DNA of 64,000 nt. Source: Kineococcus rubinsiae. Lineage in GTDB: Bacteria; Actinomycetota; Actinomycetes; Actinomycetales; Kineococcaceae. Positions 51,400 through 59,863 of this stretch are shown here, piece by piece. A model generated the notes under the pieces. It was not told the DNA's origin. It saw nothing but the letters and a program-made list of their open reading frames with translations, and searched no databases. Each line of letters begins with the position of its first letter. Positions within the stretch are counted from its first letter, which is position 1. The stretch covers positions 1-64,000 of the forward strand of contig NZ_VWPY01000019.1 of NCBI RefSeq assembly GCF_011839805.1, given 5' to 3'. The translations under genes and the position numbers were made by a program.

Positions 51400-51824
51400 C
51401 CCGGCGCCTCACCCGCCGCCGGAAGGGCCCCTGACACCGGACGACCGGCCCGGGCGGTGGCGCGGGCCGCGCCGAGCGCCGCGAACCGGCCCCGCACCCC
51501 GACGCGGGCGGTGACCTCGACCGTGCCGTCGGCGCCCACCGCGCAGGACACGGCGCTCGCGCCGGCCGCGGCGAGCACCCCCGCGGCCCGGGAGCACGGC
51601 TCGCCGGGGGCCCGCCCGAGGAGGACGTCGGCGCCCGCGAGCGCCGCCAGGTCGGCCGCGGACTCGGCCCGGTGCCGGGCCGTGACGGCGGCCCCGAGGC
51701 CGAGGACCGCGAGCACGAGGGTCAGGGCCACGGCGCAGACCCCGAGGACGAGGACGGTGCCGCTGCCCGCGTCGCCGGCGTGCTGGTCCCCACGCCCGCA
51801 GCGGGCGGGGCGCGGGCCCCTCAC
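51369..51824 (-). CDS. TadE/TadG-like protein, Rv3654c type
   Basis: A 151-residue protein with one N-terminal hydrophobic segment (GSGTVLVLGVCAVALTLVLA) and an adjoining helix (RHRAESAADLAALAGADVLL), the pattern of TadE/G pseudopilins and of Rv3654c beside the mycobacterial Tad locus. The remainder has two Cys and is beta-rich. It is the last gene of the leftward pilus operon, overlapping the convergent helicase gene by 31 bases. The GTGA-type overlap with the TadE gene upstream ties it to the operon. Confidence 0.8.
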   Translation of the reverse strand: MRGPRPARCGRGDQHAGDAGSGTVLVLGVCAVALTLVLAVLGLGAAVTARHRAESAADLAALAGADVLLGRAPGEPCSRAAGVLAAAGASAVSCAVGADGTVEVTARVGVRGRFAALGAARATARAGRPVSGALPAAGEAPGQAAGTAGTP

Positions 51825-52186
51825 GGCGCGACACCGGCCGCGGCGGGCTCCACCGCGGCGCGGGCGGTGGCCCCCGTCAGGACGGCCCCGCCGAGGCGGC
51901 CGAGGACGGCCCGCCGGGAGGTCACCTCCACGACGACCGTCCCGGCGCCGCCCCGGACGGCGACGGACGCCCCGGCCGGCGCCAGCGACTGGGCGCTCGC
52001 GCGGACGACGGCCGCAGTCTCGCCCCGGGCGGCGGCGCGCGCCCCGGCCCGGGCGGCGTCCACGCAGTCGACCTGCGCCACGACGACGTCGGCGGCGCCC
52101 AGCACGACCGCCAGCAGGAGGACGACCGCGGGCATCGCGACGGCGAGCTCCAGGGTGGCCGACCCGCGGTCGTCGCGGCGGCGCAT
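51821..52186 (-). CDS. TadE-family pilus assembly protein
   Basis: A 121-residue pseudopilin-like protein. The basic start MRRRDDRGSATLELAVAMP is followed by a hydrophobic segment (AVVLLLAVVLGAADVVVAQV); the Glu in ATLELA corresponds to the conserved Glu5 of pilin-like proteins. The rest is beta-rich with no Cys pair beyond CVDAARAG. TadE proteins sit in the cell envelope and help assemble Flp pili. ATG at 52186 overlaps the upstream stop (TGATG). Confidence 0.85.
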   Translation of the reverse strand: MRRRDDRGSATLELAVAMPAVVLLLAVVLGAADVVVAQVDCVDAARAGARAAARGETAAVVRASAQSLAPAGASVAVRGGAGTVVVEVTSRRAVLGRLGGAVLTGATARAAVEPAAAGVAP

Positions 52187-52452
52187 CAGCCGAGCGCCAG
52201 CGCCTGGCGGATCACGCCGAGGAGCAGCTGCCGGACCTCGCTGCTGCGCAGGATCGCGATGAGCAGCCCCGCGAAGCCGCACGCGGCGAGCGTGGCCATG
52301 GCGTACTCGGCCGTGGCCATCCCCGCGTCGCGCGCCGAGGGGCCGGCTGGGACGAGCGCCCGGCCGGGAGCCTGTGCGAGCGGGGCGACCTCGGTGTCGT
52401 CGGTGTCGATGTCGATGTCGGTGTGCGTGTCGGAGTCGTTGTGGTGCAGCAC
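52186..52452 (-). CDS. Flp pilin-like protein (DUF4244 type)
   Basis: An 88-residue small pilin-like protein. The N-terminal half is acidic (NDSDTHTDIDIDTDDTE) and lacks a hydrophobic leader, and the C-terminal half is AGMATAEYAMATLAACGFAG then LLIAILRS, the Glu-containing class III signal and hydrophobic stem of Flp pilins. It probably forms the pilus shaft after prepilin cleavage, though no prepilin peptidase gene is in the window. GTG at 52452 with GAGAGGA six bases upstream. Confidence 0.8.
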   Translation of the reverse strand: MLHHNDSDTHTDIDIDTDDTEVAPLAQAPGRALVPAGPSARDAGMATAEYAMATLAACGFAGLLIAILRSSEVRQLLLGVIRQALALG

Positions 52453-52600
52453 GTCTCGTCCTCTCGTCGGGTGCGGCCGGAGGGCCGCGGGTGCGGTCCG
52501 GCCCACCGACCCTCGTCGCACGGGCCCGCCCGCGGGCGGTGCGGGAGCGGGCGTGTGGACAGCCCGCGGGCGGTGCGGGGTGTGGACGCGGCGGCGGTCC

Positions 52601-53230
52601 TCACCCGGTGAGCAGGCTCCCGGCGAGGGTGAGCACGACGGGCACGACGCCGAGCAGCAGGAACGACGGCAGGGTGCAGAGGCCGAGCGGCAGGACGAGC
52701 AGGGAGCCCAGCCGCGCCGCGGCCTCCTGGGCGGCGCGGCGGCGCTCGCGCCGGGCCTGGCCCGCGGCCGACAGCAGGAGGTCCGCGGCCGGGGCCCCGG
52801 CCAGGGCGGACAGCAGCAGGGCGTCCGCCAGCGGCGCCAGGTCCGGACCCGCTCCCGCCCAGGCCGTGCGGGGGTCGGCGCCGAGGCGCAGCTGCGCGCA
52901 GACCCCCTGCAGCGCCACCGCCGACGGGTCGGCCAGCGGGCCGGGGCGGGTGCTCTCGACGGCCGCGAGCGCCTCCTCCACGGCCGTGCCCGGGGGCAGC
53001 CCGGCGGTGACGGCGGCCGCGGTGAGCTCCAGCAACAGCGGGACGTCGAGGACGGGGCCGGGTGTCGCGCGAACCGGGCGCCGCAGACCGGCCCGCGCCC
53101 GCGGCACCACCTCGTCTGCGGAACCCCGCCGGACGGCGAGGCGCCCGCCCCGTCGTCCCGAGCTCCGCCCGGGTACCGCGAGGACCGCCAGCACCAGGAG
53201 GACGGCCGCGAGCGCGGCGGCCGCGGTCAC
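52601..53230 (-). CDS. tadC: TadC-like type II/IV secretion F-domain protein
   Basis: A 209-residue inner-membrane protein of the T2SSF fold. An N-terminal TM (ALAAVLLVLAVLAVPG), a cytoplasmic four-helix domain (LELTAAAVTAGLPPGTAVEE, LLLSALAGAPAADLLLSAAG) and one to two C-terminal TMs (LLVLPLGLCTLPSFLLLGVV) are visible. TadC pairs with TadB to form the platform of the Flp pilus machine. GTG at 53230 overlaps the upstream stop by four bases (GTGA). It is shorter than full-length TadC. Confidence 0.85.
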   Translation of the reverse strand: MTAAAALAAVLLVLAVLAVPGRSSGRRGGRLAVRRGSADEVVPRARAGLRRPVRATPGPVLDVPLLLELTAAAVTAGLPPGTAVEEALAAVESTRPGPLADPSAVALQGVCAQLRLGADPRTAWAGAGPDLAPLADALLLSALAGAPAADLLLSAAGQARRERRRAAQEAAARLGSLLVLPLGLCTLPSFLLLGVVPVVLTLAGSLLTG

Positions 53231-53871
53231 CCCAGCCCTCCGGCCGCCGAGCGGACCATCCGCCGGGTCCAGCTCCGCCCGGCCAGCAGCAGGAGCGTGC
53301 CGACGACGGCGCACGCCCGCCCGGGCGTCGTGGCCAGCAGCGTCTGCCACGGCGGCGCACCGAGGACCGCGCCGAGCGCGAGGCCCACCAGCGGCAGGAC
53401 TGCGACGGTGCGGGCGCTGACCCGGGCCCCGGCGGTGGCGACGCGCAGCGCCGCGTGGGCGTCGGCGTCCGCGCGCAGCCCCGCCGCGCAGGCGTCGAGC
53501 GCGTCGGCCGCGGGGGCCCCGGTGCGTTCCGCGAGCCGCCAGACGGCCCGCACGGCGGGCGGGGCGTCACCGAGGTCGACCCCGTCGGTCGTCGTCCCGG
53601 ACGCGGGGGCCCCACCCGTCGCGTGCCGCCACGCCGTCGCGGGCGCGACCCCGGCCCGCAGCAGGGCCGCGGCCCGCTCGGCCAGCCGCGCACCCGCCAG
53701 CAGCTCGTCCTCGGGGCGGGCCGGCGACCGCGGGCCCGGCCGGCGGCGTCGGAGCGGCGGGAGACGGACCCCTCCCGTGCCCGCGGGGGCGCGGGCGCGG
53801 ACCGGGCGGAGCAGCAGCACGGCCACGAGCAGGAGAGCCGCGACGAGCCAGCCGGCCCCGGTCGCGCTCAC
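53227..53871 (-). CDS. tadB: TadB-like type II/IV secretion F-domain protein
   Basis: A 214-residue inner-membrane platform protein. It has an N-terminal TM (GWLVAALLLVAVLLLRPV), a helical cytoplasmic T2SSF region (ERAAALLRAGVAPATAWRHA, AERTGAPAADALDACAAGL) and C-terminal TMs (AVLPLVGLALGAVLGAP and onward). Together with TadC it anchors the ATPase TadA and moves pilin subunits. GTG at 53871 overlaps the tadA stop by four bases. Confidence 0.85.
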   Translation of the reverse strand: MSATGAGWLVAALLLVAVLLLRPVRARAPAGTGGVRLPPLRRRRPGPRSPARPEDELLAGARLAERAAALLRAGVAPATAWRHATGGAPASGTTTDGVDLGDAPPAVRAVWRLAERTGAPAADALDACAAGLRADADAHAALRVATAGARVSARTVAVLPLVGLALGAVLGAPPWQTLLATTPGRACAVVGTLLLLAGRSWTRRMVRSAAGGLG

Positions 53872-55055
53872 GCCCCCACCTGCCCGACGTCCGGCCCGAG
53901 CCGGGCCGCGAGCAGGGGCCAGCCCGGACCTCGGCGGAGGACACCGTCCGCGCCGACGGTGAGCGCGGCCGGTACCGCGACCCGCGCAGCCCCCCCACCG
54001 GCGGCGACGACCGCCACCTCGACGAGCTGCCGCCCGCCGTCGGCCGCAGCCCGGCGCTCGACGTGCAGGACCACGTCGACCCCGGCGACGAGCTGCGCGT
54101 CGACGGCGTCGGGGCTGGAGCCCGCGGCCGCGGCGAGCGCGTGCAGGCGCGGGACCACGTCGGCGGCCGTGTTGGCGTGCACGGTCCCGGCCCCGCCGGA
54201 GTGGCCGGTGTTGAGGGCGGCCAGCAGGTCGCGGACCTCGGCGCCGCGGCACTCGCCCACCACGAGGCGGTCGGGCCGCATCCGCAGCGCCTGCCGGACC
54301 AGGACGTCCAGGCCGATGCCGCCGCGCCCCTCGACGTTGCCGTGGCGCGCCTCCAGGCGCACGACGTGCGGGTGCTCGGGCCGCAGCTCCCCGGAGTCCT
54401 CGACCAGGACGATGCGCTCACCGGGCCCGACCTCGCCGAGCAGGGCCTGCAGCAGCGTCGTCTTCCCGGCGCCCGTCCCGCCGCTGACCAGCAGCGACAG
54501 CCGCCGGGCGACGACCGCGCGCAGCACCGGCAGCAGCGCCGGCGCGAGCCCGCCCGCGACGACGAGGTCGGCCAGCCGCCAGCGCCGCAGGGCCGGGACC
54601 CGCAGGCTGACGTGCGTGCCCTCGGGCGCGAGCGGCGGGAGGACCGCGTGCAGCCGCGTGCCGTCGGGCAGGCGCGCGTCCACGAAGGGGCTCGCCTCGT
54701 CCAGCCGCCGCCCCGCCCCCGCGGCGAGCCGGACCGCGAGGGCCCGCACCTCGGCCTCGCCGTCGAGCCGCAGGCCCGCGGGGCGCAGACCGGCGCCGTC
54801 GTCGACCCACACCGCGCCGCCACCGTTGACGAGGACGTCGGTGACGCCGTCGGCGCGCAGCAGCTCCTCCAGCCGCCCGGCGCCCGTGAGCTCCGCCCGC
54901 AGCGCGTCCACGAGGCGCAGCAGCGCGGGGGCGCCCAGGACGACGCCCTCGGCGGCGGCCGCGGCCGCGACGGCGTGCGGGTCGAGGCCCTCCCGGGCCG
55001 GCTGCCCCGCCGCGACGAGCCGGGACCGGACGCGGGCCGCGACGTCGCCGTTCAG
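53868..55055 (-). CDS. tadA: TadA/CpaF pilus ATPase, apparent CTG start
   Basis: A 395-residue secretion ATPase of the Tad system. Walker A is LVSGGTGAGKTTLLQALL, the Asp box is ERIVLVEDSGEL, the Walker B-like region is RMRPDRLVVGECRGAEVRDL, and the His box is GTVHANTAADVVPRL. It powers Flp pilus assembly on the cytoplasmic face. No ATG or GTG occurs near the expected N-terminus; the only candidate is CTG at 55055, which overlaps the upstream stop as CTGA, and the encoded NGDVAARVRSRLV fits where TadA proteins normally begin. Confidence 0.88.
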   Translation of the reverse strand: MNGDVAARVRSRLVAAGQPAREGLDPHAVAAAAAAEGVVLGAPALLRLVDALRAELTGAGRLEELLRADGVTDVLVNGGGAVWVDDGAGLRPAGLRLDGEAEVRALAVRLAAGAGRRLDEASPFVDARLPDGTRLHAVLPPLAPEGTHVSLRVPALRRWRLADLVVAGGLAPALLPVLRAVVARRLSLLVSGGTGAGKTTLLQALLGEVGPGERIVLVEDSGELRPEHPHVVRLEARHGNVEGRGGIGLDVLVRQALRMRPDRLVVGECRGAEVRDLLAALNTGHSGGAGTVHANTAADVVPRLHALAAAAGSSPDAVDAQLVAGVDVVLHVERRAAADGGRQLVEVAVVAAGGGAARVAVPAALTVGADGVLRRGPGWPLLAARLGPDVGQVGA

Positions 55056-56176
55056 GACGGCACCGGCGAGAGGTCGCGGAGGCTGGCCTCCTGCGCCCAG
55101 CGCAGGGCGAAGGCGCGCAGCGGGGTCCGGCGCCCGCGCGGCAGCCCCTCGCCGCGCTCGAGGGCGGCGTCGAGGTCCCGGTCGGTGCGCAGGCTTCCGG
55201 CCAGGCGGGCCCCGACCACGTCGGCGACGGTCTCGGCCGCGACGTCGGCGCCGACGTCGCGCACCAGCAGCCGCAGGGCCTGCGGGGAGCGCAGCGCGGG
55301 CCGCACCGCGTCCAGGACGCAGCAGGCCGCCGCTGCGGCGCGGTAGGTCGCGGGCACCACGAGGAGGACCTCGTCGCAGTGGGGCAGGACGGTGGCCAGG
55401 GCCGCGGGGTCGCGGCGGGGCAGGTCGACGAGGACGAGGTCGTGCAGCCGGCGCGCCGCGGTCAGCACCGACTCCAGCGCCGCGGGCCCGGGCGCCCCGC
55501 CGCGGCGCCGGTCCCCGGCCAGCAGCTGCAGGCCGTCGCCCACGGAGACCGTCGCGCGCAGCACGTCGGGGCGCAGCCGCCCCGAGACGCCCGTCAGGTC
55601 CGCCCAGCGCAGGCCGGGCAGCTCGTCGGCGCCGAGCACCAGGTCGAGGCCGCCGGAGAGCGGGTCGGCGTCGACGAGCAGGACGTCCGCGCCCTCCTCG
55701 GCGGCGGCCGTGGCCAGGGCGGCGGCCAGGACGCTGGCGCCCGCGCCGCCGCAGCCGCCGAGGACGCCGACGACGCGCCCGCGGCCGCCCGCGGCACCCT
55801 CGCCCGCGTCGGCCAGCCGCTCCAGGAGCCAGCTCTCGGCCTCCGGCAGGACGGCCGCGTGGTCGGCGTCGACCTCCGCCGCCCGGCGCCACCACGCGGC
55901 GTCGACGGGAGCCAGCCCGACGAGGACGGTCTCCGCGGCCTCCCCGCGCGCCCGCAGGACCTCGCCGGCGGGCACGTCGGCCCCGGCCAGCAGCAGCAGC
56001 GGGGCCTCGCCGGGCGGGCCGAGCGAGGGCCCGCTGTCGCGGCGCAGCGCGCAGCCGGCGGCGGCCGCCAGCCGGCTCACGGCATCGGCCAGCTCGTCGT
56101 CGTCGGTGAGCAGCACGGCGGTGCCCGTCGCGAGGGGCGCGGGCGGCAGCGGGCGGGGCGTTCGGGTGGTCGGCAC
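55052..56176 (-). CDS. Ssd/CpaE-like ATPase (septum-site-determining, Tad locus)
   Basis: A 374-residue MinD/ParA-superfamily protein of the Rv3660c/CpaE type. It has an N-terminal pseudoreceiver-like region (AVLLTDDDELADAVSRLAAA) and an ATPase region with a deviant P-loop (VVGVLGGCGGAGASVLAAAL), DVLLVDADPLSGGLDLVLGA and LVLVDLPRRDP. The P-loop lacks the usual Lys after GGxG, as in Ssd proteins, which may not hydrolyse ATP normally. In caulobacter-type Tad systems CpaE localises the pilus to a pole. GTG at 56176. Confidence 0.85.
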   Translation of the reverse strand: MPTTRTPRPLPPAPLATGTAVLLTDDDELADAVSRLAAAAGCALRRDSGPSLGPPGEAPLLLLAGADVPAGEVLRARGEAAETVLVGLAPVDAAWWRRAAEVDADHAAVLPEAESWLLERLADAGEGAAGGRGRVVGVLGGCGGAGASVLAAALATAAAEEGADVLLVDADPLSGGLDLVLGADELPGLRWADLTGVSGRLRPDVLRATVSVGDGLQLLAGDRRRGGAPGPAALESVLTAARRLHDLVLVDLPRRDPAALATVLPHCDEVLLVVPATYRAAAAACCVLDAVRPALRSPQALRLLVRDVGADVAAETVADVVGARLAGSLRTDRDLDAALERGEGLPRGRRTPLRAFALRWAQEASLRDLSPVPS

Positions 56177-56545
56177 GGTGTCCTCCTGGGGTGGCGGAGG
56201 ACCACCGTCGGACCGCGGGGCGGGACGACGGCACCGGGCGGGCCCCGGGTGTGGACACGGGTGTCGCGGCGGCGGCTGTGGACGCGGGTGCCGCGCCGGA
56301 GGAGGAGACCCGGTGCACGGGGATCGACACCGTCACGCGCGGGGAGAGTGTGGAGACGGCCCCCGCTGGGGGGGAGCGGGGGCCGCCGACGGTCCGGCTC
56401 GGGGGGGATGAGCCGGGCCCGTTTGTGTAGCCCACAGGGCGTACTCCTGCATCTTCACCCCTCGGACACCTCCCTGGCAATTCTTCCGGGCAGGTGTCGG
56501 CGGATCTCCACCGATGAGGCGGCGGAGGTTCCCGCGGCGCCCCCC
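56177..56545. other. Non-coding region between the PBP gene and the Tad operon
   Basis: A 369-base stretch without a supported gene. It carries the promoter region of the pilus operon (near 56200-56300) and the 3' region of the PBP gene, with inverted repeats at 56357-56385 and 56465-56498. A 79-residue frame on the plus strand (56191-56430) has no ribosome-binding site and is rejected. Confidence 0.5.
56357..56385 (-). terminator. Hairpin with a homopolymer loop between PBP and Tad operons
   Basis: CGGCCCCCGCT (56357-56367) pairs with AGCGGGGGCCG (56375-56385) around a loop of seven G (C on the transcribed strand). Read leftward it would end PBP transcription before the pilus operon. A second weaker repeat (GACACCT 56465-56471, AGGTGTC 56492-56498) lies closer to the PBP stop. 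Confidence 0.45.
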
Positions 56546-58534
56546 TCAGGCGCTCCCGGCGGCCGTCCGGGTGAGGAAGTCGCGGGCGATCGGCGCCGCG
56601 ACGGCCCCCCCGCTCGTGCCGTCGGTGACGAAGACCGCGAAGGCCGTCGAGCCCTGCCAGCCGATGGTCCAGGCGTGCGTGGGCAGCGGGTCCGCCGACC
56701 CGTACTCGGCCGTCCCCGTCTTCGCCTGCACCGGGGCGCCGGGGACGTCCGCGAGCACGGTCGCGGTGCCGTCCGTGACGACGTCGCGCATGAGCCCGGC
56801 GAGGGTCGCCAGGTCCTCGGGCCGCGCCGCGGCGGCCACGGGGGCGGGGGCCGCGGCCGGGGCCGGCTCGAGCACCACGACCGGACGGCGCAGGGCACCC
56901 GCGGCCACCGAGGCCGCGGCCACGGCCATGGCGAGCGGGCTGACGAGGGTCCGGCCCTGCCCGAAGCTCGCGGCGGCGCGGTCGACGTCCGACTCGGTGG
57001 CGGGCACGTCGCCGGCGAAGGCGTCGACGCCCGTCGACCACTCCTCGCCGACGCCCAGCTGGGCGGCCGCGGTGCGCAGCGCGTCGTCGCCCAGGCGCGG
57101 GCTGAGGCTCGCGAAGGCCGTGTTGCACGACTGCGCGAAGTCCTGCCGGAAGGGGACGTCGCCGAAGGCCTCCCCCTCGAAGTTGCGGAAGGAGCGCCCG
57201 TCGACGGTGTAGGTCGGCGTGCAGGCGACGTTCGAGGCGGGGTCGAAGCCGCCGCCCAGCAGGGCCAGCGTCGTCGCCACCTTGAACGTGGAGCCCGGGG
57301 GGAAGCGGCCGGTCAGAGCGCGGTCGCCGCCCGTGGCGGGCCCGTTGGCGACGGCGAGCACCTCCCCCGTCGCGGTGTCCACGGCGACCAGCGCGGACGG
57401 CGAGGCCACCGACGCCAGCGCCTCGTCGGCCGCCTGCTGCACGGCGTTGTCCAGGCTCGTGCGCACGGTCTCCCCCGGCACCGGCGCGACGGAGACCAGC
57501 TCCTGCGACAGCGCGGTGGTGCCGCCCGAGGCCCGCACGACGACGCCGACCCGGCCGGCGAGGCGCTCGTCGTAGCGCGCCTGCAGGCCGGACAGCCCGG
57601 CCAGGTCACCCGCGGCGTAGCGGCCGCCGGAGGCCTCGACCACCTCGGCGGTGACCTGCCCGACCCCGCCCAGCAGGGCGCGCGCGAAGGCGCGGGTCGG
57701 CGCCAGCGGGAGCGTGGAGGTCCGGAAGACGGCGCCGGGCACGGCCTGCAGCGCGTCGCGCTGGGCGTCGTAGTCGGTGCGGCGCAGGGTGACGACGTCG
57801 ACGAAGGCGTCCGGTGACGCCTGCTGGATCCGGCCCGCGAGCCCCGCCCCGTCGACCCCGAGCAGCCCGGCGAGAGCCGTCGCGGTGGCCCCCGCGTCCT
57901 TCGTGCGCGAGGGCTGCACCCCGACGTCGACGACGTCGGTCTCGGTCACCACGGGCAGCCCGTCGCGGCCCAGGACGTCGGCGCGCGGCGGCTGCGTGCG
58001 CTCCAGGACGAAGGTGGCGCCCTGCGCGAGCGCGGGGTGCACGAGCGCCGGGGACCACACGGCGCGCCAGGCGGCGTCCTCCCCCTCGCCGGTGCGGCGC
58101 AGCGCCGCGGTGGTGGCGTAGGTGAGGACGCTGCCCGCGGGGGCGCCGTGCTGCGCGGCCAGGTCGAAGGTGACCTCCAGCTGCGCCGAGGCCGTCCCGT
58201 CACCGGCCCGCTCCGCGTCCACCGACACGACCCGCACGCGCGGCGGGGCGCTCGCGAGGCCCCCGGCCAGCCGGGCGTACTCGGCGGCCGGGTCGGCCGG
58301 GGCCCCCGTCAGCGGTGCCTCGGCCCAGGCGCCGCCCGTCCACGCCGCCGCGACGGCGTCGGCCGCGGCGCGCGCGTCGGCCGCGTCGTCGGGACGCTCG
58401 CGCAGGAGGAGGACCGCACCGCCCGCGACGGCGGCCGCCGCGACGACGGAGCCGGCGACCACGACGGTGCGGCGCCGGGGCCCGCCGCGCGGCGCCGGGG
58501 CCTCGGAGGGATCGGGGGCAGCGGGACCGGTCAT
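56546..58534 (-). CDS. Penicillin-binding transpeptidase with NTF2-like N-terminal domain
   Basis: A 662-residue class B PBP of the MecA/PBP2a-like type. A single TM (VVVAGSVVAAAAVAGGAVLLL, about 23-43) is followed by an NTF2-like MecA_N domain (about 55-180), a dimerisation domain and the transpeptidase domain. Motifs are catalytic Ser in GSTFKVATT (SxxK), SCN in QSCNTAF and KTG in QAKTGTAEYG. It cross-links peptidoglycan outside the membrane. ATG at 58534 is chosen (M17 of a longer GTG frame at 58582). Confidence 0.92.
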   Translation of the reverse strand: MTGPAAPDPSEAPAPRGGPRRRTVVVAGSVVAAAAVAGGAVLLLRERPDDAADARAAADAVAAAWTGGAWAEAPLTGAPADPAAEYARLAGGLASAPPRVRVVSVDAERAGDGTASAQLEVTFDLAAQHGAPAGSVLTYATTAALRRTGEGEDAAWRAVWSPALVHPALAQGATFVLERTQPPRADVLGRDGLPVVTETDVVDVGVQPSRTKDAGATATALAGLLGVDGAGLAGRIQQASPDAFVDVVTLRRTDYDAQRDALQAVPGAVFRTSTLPLAPTRAFARALLGGVGQVTAEVVEASGGRYAAGDLAGLSGLQARYDERLAGRVGVVVRASGGTTALSQELVSVAPVPGETVRTSLDNAVQQAADEALASVASPSALVAVDTATGEVLAVANGPATGGDRALTGRFPPGSTFKVATTLALLGGGFDPASNVACTPTYTVDGRSFRNFEGEAFGDVPFRQDFAQSCNTAFASLSPRLGDDALRTAAAQLGVGEEWSTGVDAFAGDVPATESDVDRAAASFGQGRTLVSPLAMAVAAASVAAGALRRPVVVLEPAPAAAPAPVAAAARPEDLATLAGLMRDVVTDGTATVLADVPGAPVQAKTGTAEYGSADPLPTHAWTIGWQGSTAFAVFVTDGTSGGAVAAPIARDFLTRTAAGSA

Positions 58535-58625
58535 CCCCCCGATGCTCGCAGACCTGCCCCGCCCCGCCGCGGTCCCCGTCACCGACCCGCCGGAGGGGCG
58601 GTGACCGGCTGCTAGCCTTTCCCAC

Positions 58626-58717
58626 GGAGGTGTCGCCTAGTGGCCTATGGCGCCCGCCTGCTAAGCGGGTTGGGGGCTCAAACCCCCTCGCGGGTTCAAA
58701 TCCCGCCACCTCCGCCA
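58626..58717 (+). tRNA. tRNA-Ser(GCT)
   Basis: A class II tRNA with a long variable arm. The acceptor GGAGGTG pairs with CACCTCC, the anticodon loop CTGCTAA carries GCT, the T-loop is TTCAAAT and CCA is encoded (58715-58717). A 13-bp terminator hairpin follows. Confidence 0.95.
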
Positions 58718-58723
58718 GGCCAC

Positions 58724-58756
58724 AGGGCCCCGTCCGCACTCGCCGGACGGGGCCCT
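58724..58756 (+). terminator. Terminator after tRNA-Ser(GCT)
   Basis: A 13-bp perfect stem (AGGGCCCCGTCCG at 58724-58736 with CGGACGGGGCCCT at 58744-58756) and a seven-base loop. Confidence 0.65.
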
Positions 58757-58849
58757 GAGCACGTCTCGGGGCTACTGCCGCAACCGATTGGTCCTCAGCC
58801 GGAGAGCCAGCTATGCTCATCCCCGGTCACCACGCCTCGCGGGGTGCCT

Positions 58850-58925
58850 GCGCCCGTAGCTCAACGGATAGAGCATCTGACTACGGATCAGAAGGTTAGG
58901 GGTTCGAATCCCTTCGGGCGCACCA
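58850..58925 (+). tRNA. tRNA-Arg(ACG)
   Basis: The acceptor GCGCCCG pairs with CGGGCGC, the anticodon loop CTACGGA carries ACG (read as ICG), the T-loop is TTCGAAT, the discriminator is A and CCA is encoded (58923-58925). A GC-rich hairpin (AGCCGCCC at 58946-58953, GGGCGGCT at 58959-58966) followed by TCGTCGTT lies downstream. Confidence 0.95.
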
Positions 58926-58945
58926 GCAAGATCACGTGAACGTCG

Positions 58946-58966
58946 AGCCGCCCCCCGAGGGCGGCT
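58946..58966 (+). terminator. Terminator after tRNA-Arg(ACG)
   Basis: An 8-bp stem (58946-58953 with 58959-58966) and a five-base loop, directly after the tRNA. Confidence 0.5.
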
Positions 58967-59041
58967 TCGTCGTTCCCGGCCCTCCTCGCCGGCGCCTCCG
59001 CACCGCCCGTCCCGCCCCGGGGCGGCCCGCGGGAGCTGGCC

Positions 59042-59047
59042 TACTGT
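59042..59047 (+). promoter_or_regulatory. -10 box (TACTGT) upstream of the SDR gene
   Basis: TACTGT lies 28 bases before the ATG at 59075, leaving room for a short leader with a clear AAGGAGG ribosome-binding site. Confidence 0.4.
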
Positions 59048-59074
59048 TCGGACCTCCGCCGAAGGAGGACCACC

Positions 59075-59863
59075 ATGCCGTTCGACATCCGCTCCGCCAC
59101 CGCCCTCGTCACGGGCGCGAGTTCCGGGCTGGGCTCGGAGTTCGCCCGCCGCTTCGCCGCCCGCGGCGCCGACCTCGTCCTGGTCGCCCGTCGCGCCGAC
59201 CGCCTCGAGGAACTCGCCGCCGAGCTGCGCACCGCCCACGGCGTGACCGTGACGGTCGTGCCCTTCGACCTCGCCCGCCCCGACGCGGGCCGCGCGCTGC
59301 GCGCGGAACTCGACGCCGCCTCGATCAGCGTGCACCTGCTCGTGAACAACGCCGGCTTCGGCACGCACGTGCCGTTCGTGCGCGCCGACGTGGAGCGGGT
59401 GGAGGAGGAGATCACCCTCAACGTTTCCGCCCTCGTCGACCTCACGCGGGCCTTCCTGCCCCCCATGGTCGACGCCGGCCGGGGTGCCGTGGTGAACCTG
59501 GCCAGCATCGCGGCCTACCAGCCGGCTCCCGGGATGGCGGTGTACGGGGCGACGAAGGCGTTCGTCCTGCACTTCACGGAGGCCCTCGCCTTCGAGCTGC
59601 GCGGCTCCGGGGTGAAGGTCCTGAGCGTCGCCCCCGGGCCGACGAGGACCGAGTTCTTCGACGTCGCCGGCGAGAACGCCTCCGGCGGCGCACGGTTCCA
59701 GACGGCCGAACAGGTGGTCTCGGCCGCGCTGCGCGCGCTGGACCGCCGCAGCACCCCGGCCAGCACGGTCTCGGGCGCCGCGAACCTGCTCACCACCTCG
59801 GCGGCCCGGTTCGTGCCCCGCCGCGTGGCGCTGGCCATCGCCGGGCGGATGCTGCGCGCCTGA
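59075..59863 (+). CDS. Short-chain dehydrogenase/reductase
   Basis: A 262-residue classical SDR of the YdfG/DltE-like subgroup. The cofactor motif is TALVTGASSGLGSEFA, the NNAG motif is LLVNNAGFGT, the catalytic Tyr-Lys pair is YGATKAFVLHF with Ser in NLASIAAY upstream, and PGPTRTEFF is the typical loop after the active site. The Arg after LVLVARRADRL suggests NADP(H). The substrate is unknown. ATG at 59075 has AAGGAGG upstream. Confidence 0.88.
   Translation: MPFDIRSATALVTGASSGLGSEFARRFAARGADLVLVARRADRLEELAAELRTAHGVTVTVVPFDLARPDAGRALRAELDAASISVHLLVNNAGFGTHVPFVRADVERVEEEITLNVSALVDLTRAFLPPMVDAGRGAVVNLASIAAYQPAPGMAVYGATKAFVLHFTEALAFELRGSGVKVLSVAPGPTRTEFFDVAGENASGGARFQTAEQVVSAALRALDRRSTPASTVSGAANLLTTSAARFVPRRVALAIAGRMLRA

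Noticed and set aside
56191-56430. A 79-codon plus-strand gene between PBP and the Tad operon
   Set aside because: No ribosome-binding site and low-complexity composition; it overlaps the likely pilus promoter and a terminator hairpin.
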